Positions 63,806 through 64,000 of a stretch of DNA of 64,000 nucleotides are shown here, piece after piece. Under the pieces are notes generated by a model, which did no database searches, was not told the DNA's origin, and worked only from the letters and a program-made list of their open reading frames with translations. The translations under genes and the position numbers were made by a program. Position 1 is the first letter of the stretch. Each line of letters begins with the position of its first letter. This DNA comes from Entamoeba invadens IP1 (Eukaryota; Evosea; Mastigamoebida; Endamoebidae): assembly GCF_000330505.1 (NCBI RefSeq), contig NW_004440263.1, positions 210,976 through 274,975 of the forward strand. The letters run 5' to 3'.

Positions 63806-64000
63806 TTAGAACATCTGGACAACTAGAACACGGGTGGCAAGATACAAAGGAGTAGTGTCGACACACCCGTAGTAATCGTCACAGTTTGTTGTGTACCACG
63901 GCAGGTCTTTTAAGTGATTTCCAATTGGGAACTCGAACAACTCTGAATAGATAGAGAGGAAACAAAGGCGAGCATGTTGAGTATTTGTGGAGGTGTCCAA
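63806..64000 (-). CDS. Partial gene at right edge
   Basis: Only the C-terminal 64 or so codons are in view; the frame is open to the window edge. The end reads YTTNCDDYYGCVDTTPLYLATRVLVVQMF, of mixed composition, and is followed by a stop at 63806. Not recognised. No start codon is visible, so the gene enters from beyond 64000. Confidence 0.5.
   Translation of the reverse strand: MDTSTNTQHARLCFLSIYSELFEFPIGNHLKDLPWYTTNCDDYYGCVDTTPLYLATRVLVVQMF

Noticed and set aside
1..64000. CRISPR arrays, bacterial operons, Shine-Dalgarno sites or phage genes
   Set aside because: Introns, gene families and promoter boxes are eukaryotic; no regularly spaced repeats were seen.

Overview
The window is AT-rich eukaryotic DNA, best explained as a contig of an Entamoeba genome, probably E. 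invadens. The reasons are: short introns that nearly all start GTTTGT and end in TAG or AAG; GAAC-like boxes 15-40 bases before start codons; the gene content (a Cys-rich transmembrane receptor kinase, BspA-type leucine-rich repeats, a secreted GH25 lysozyme, LRR-PP2C, a CudA-like factor); and several classes of DNA transposon (Mutator-like, TA-inserting, hAT-like), which are known to be abundant in E. invadens. The species call is inference. One 100-N assembly gap lies at 60617-60716.

Layout. 1-7 kb: a neurofibromin-like RasGAP (+) converges on an LRR-PP2C gene of four exons (-). 7-10.4 kb: desert, with a CudA-like gene and a TA-flanked MITE. 10.4-20.2 kb: NOB1 nuclease, a calcineurin-type phosphatase with two introns, WDR3/Utp12, a small charged protein, a secreted acidic protein, and Beclin-1/Atg6. 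20.2-23.9 kb: a desert holding a GC-rich fold-back locus that looks like a structured RNA. 23.9-26.3 kb: a CDC25-like phosphatase and ribosomal protein L13. 26.66-29.35 kb: a complete-looking Mutator-like element with perfect 193-bp terminal repeats and a 9-bp target duplication, but a broken transposase. 29.7-38.4 kb: a Ras-family GTPase with four exons, a tandem pseudokinase-kinase, casein kinase II beta, a PP2C phosphatase and an unknown gene. 38.9-39.5 kb: a 609-bp fold-back element. 40-43.6 kb: VPS29 (its start codon alone in exon 1), pyrroline-5-carboxylate reductase, GINS Psf3 and a secreted protein. 44-51.8 kb: transposon-rich, with a second CDC25-like gene and a secreted glycosyltransferase. 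51.8-55.6 kb: BspA-like LRR, lysozyme and a putative GPI-anchored surface protein. 55.6-60.2 kb: desert and a frame-broken LRR/multi-TM gene. 60.2-63.5 kb: the receptor kinase. A partial gene runs off the right edge.

Functional themes. Ribosome biogenesis (NOB1, Utp12, L13), cell-cycle and replication control (two CDC25-like proteins, Psf3), Ras signalling (RasGAP and a Ras-family GTPase), kinase/phosphatase signalling (calcineurin-like, two PP2C, CK2 beta, tandem kinase, receptor kinase), membrane traffic and autophagy (VPS29, Beclin) and surface/secreted functions. There are no operons; neighbours are independent and separated by AT-rich spacers. Exon joins given here were derived by reading splice signals and checking frame and family alignment by eye.
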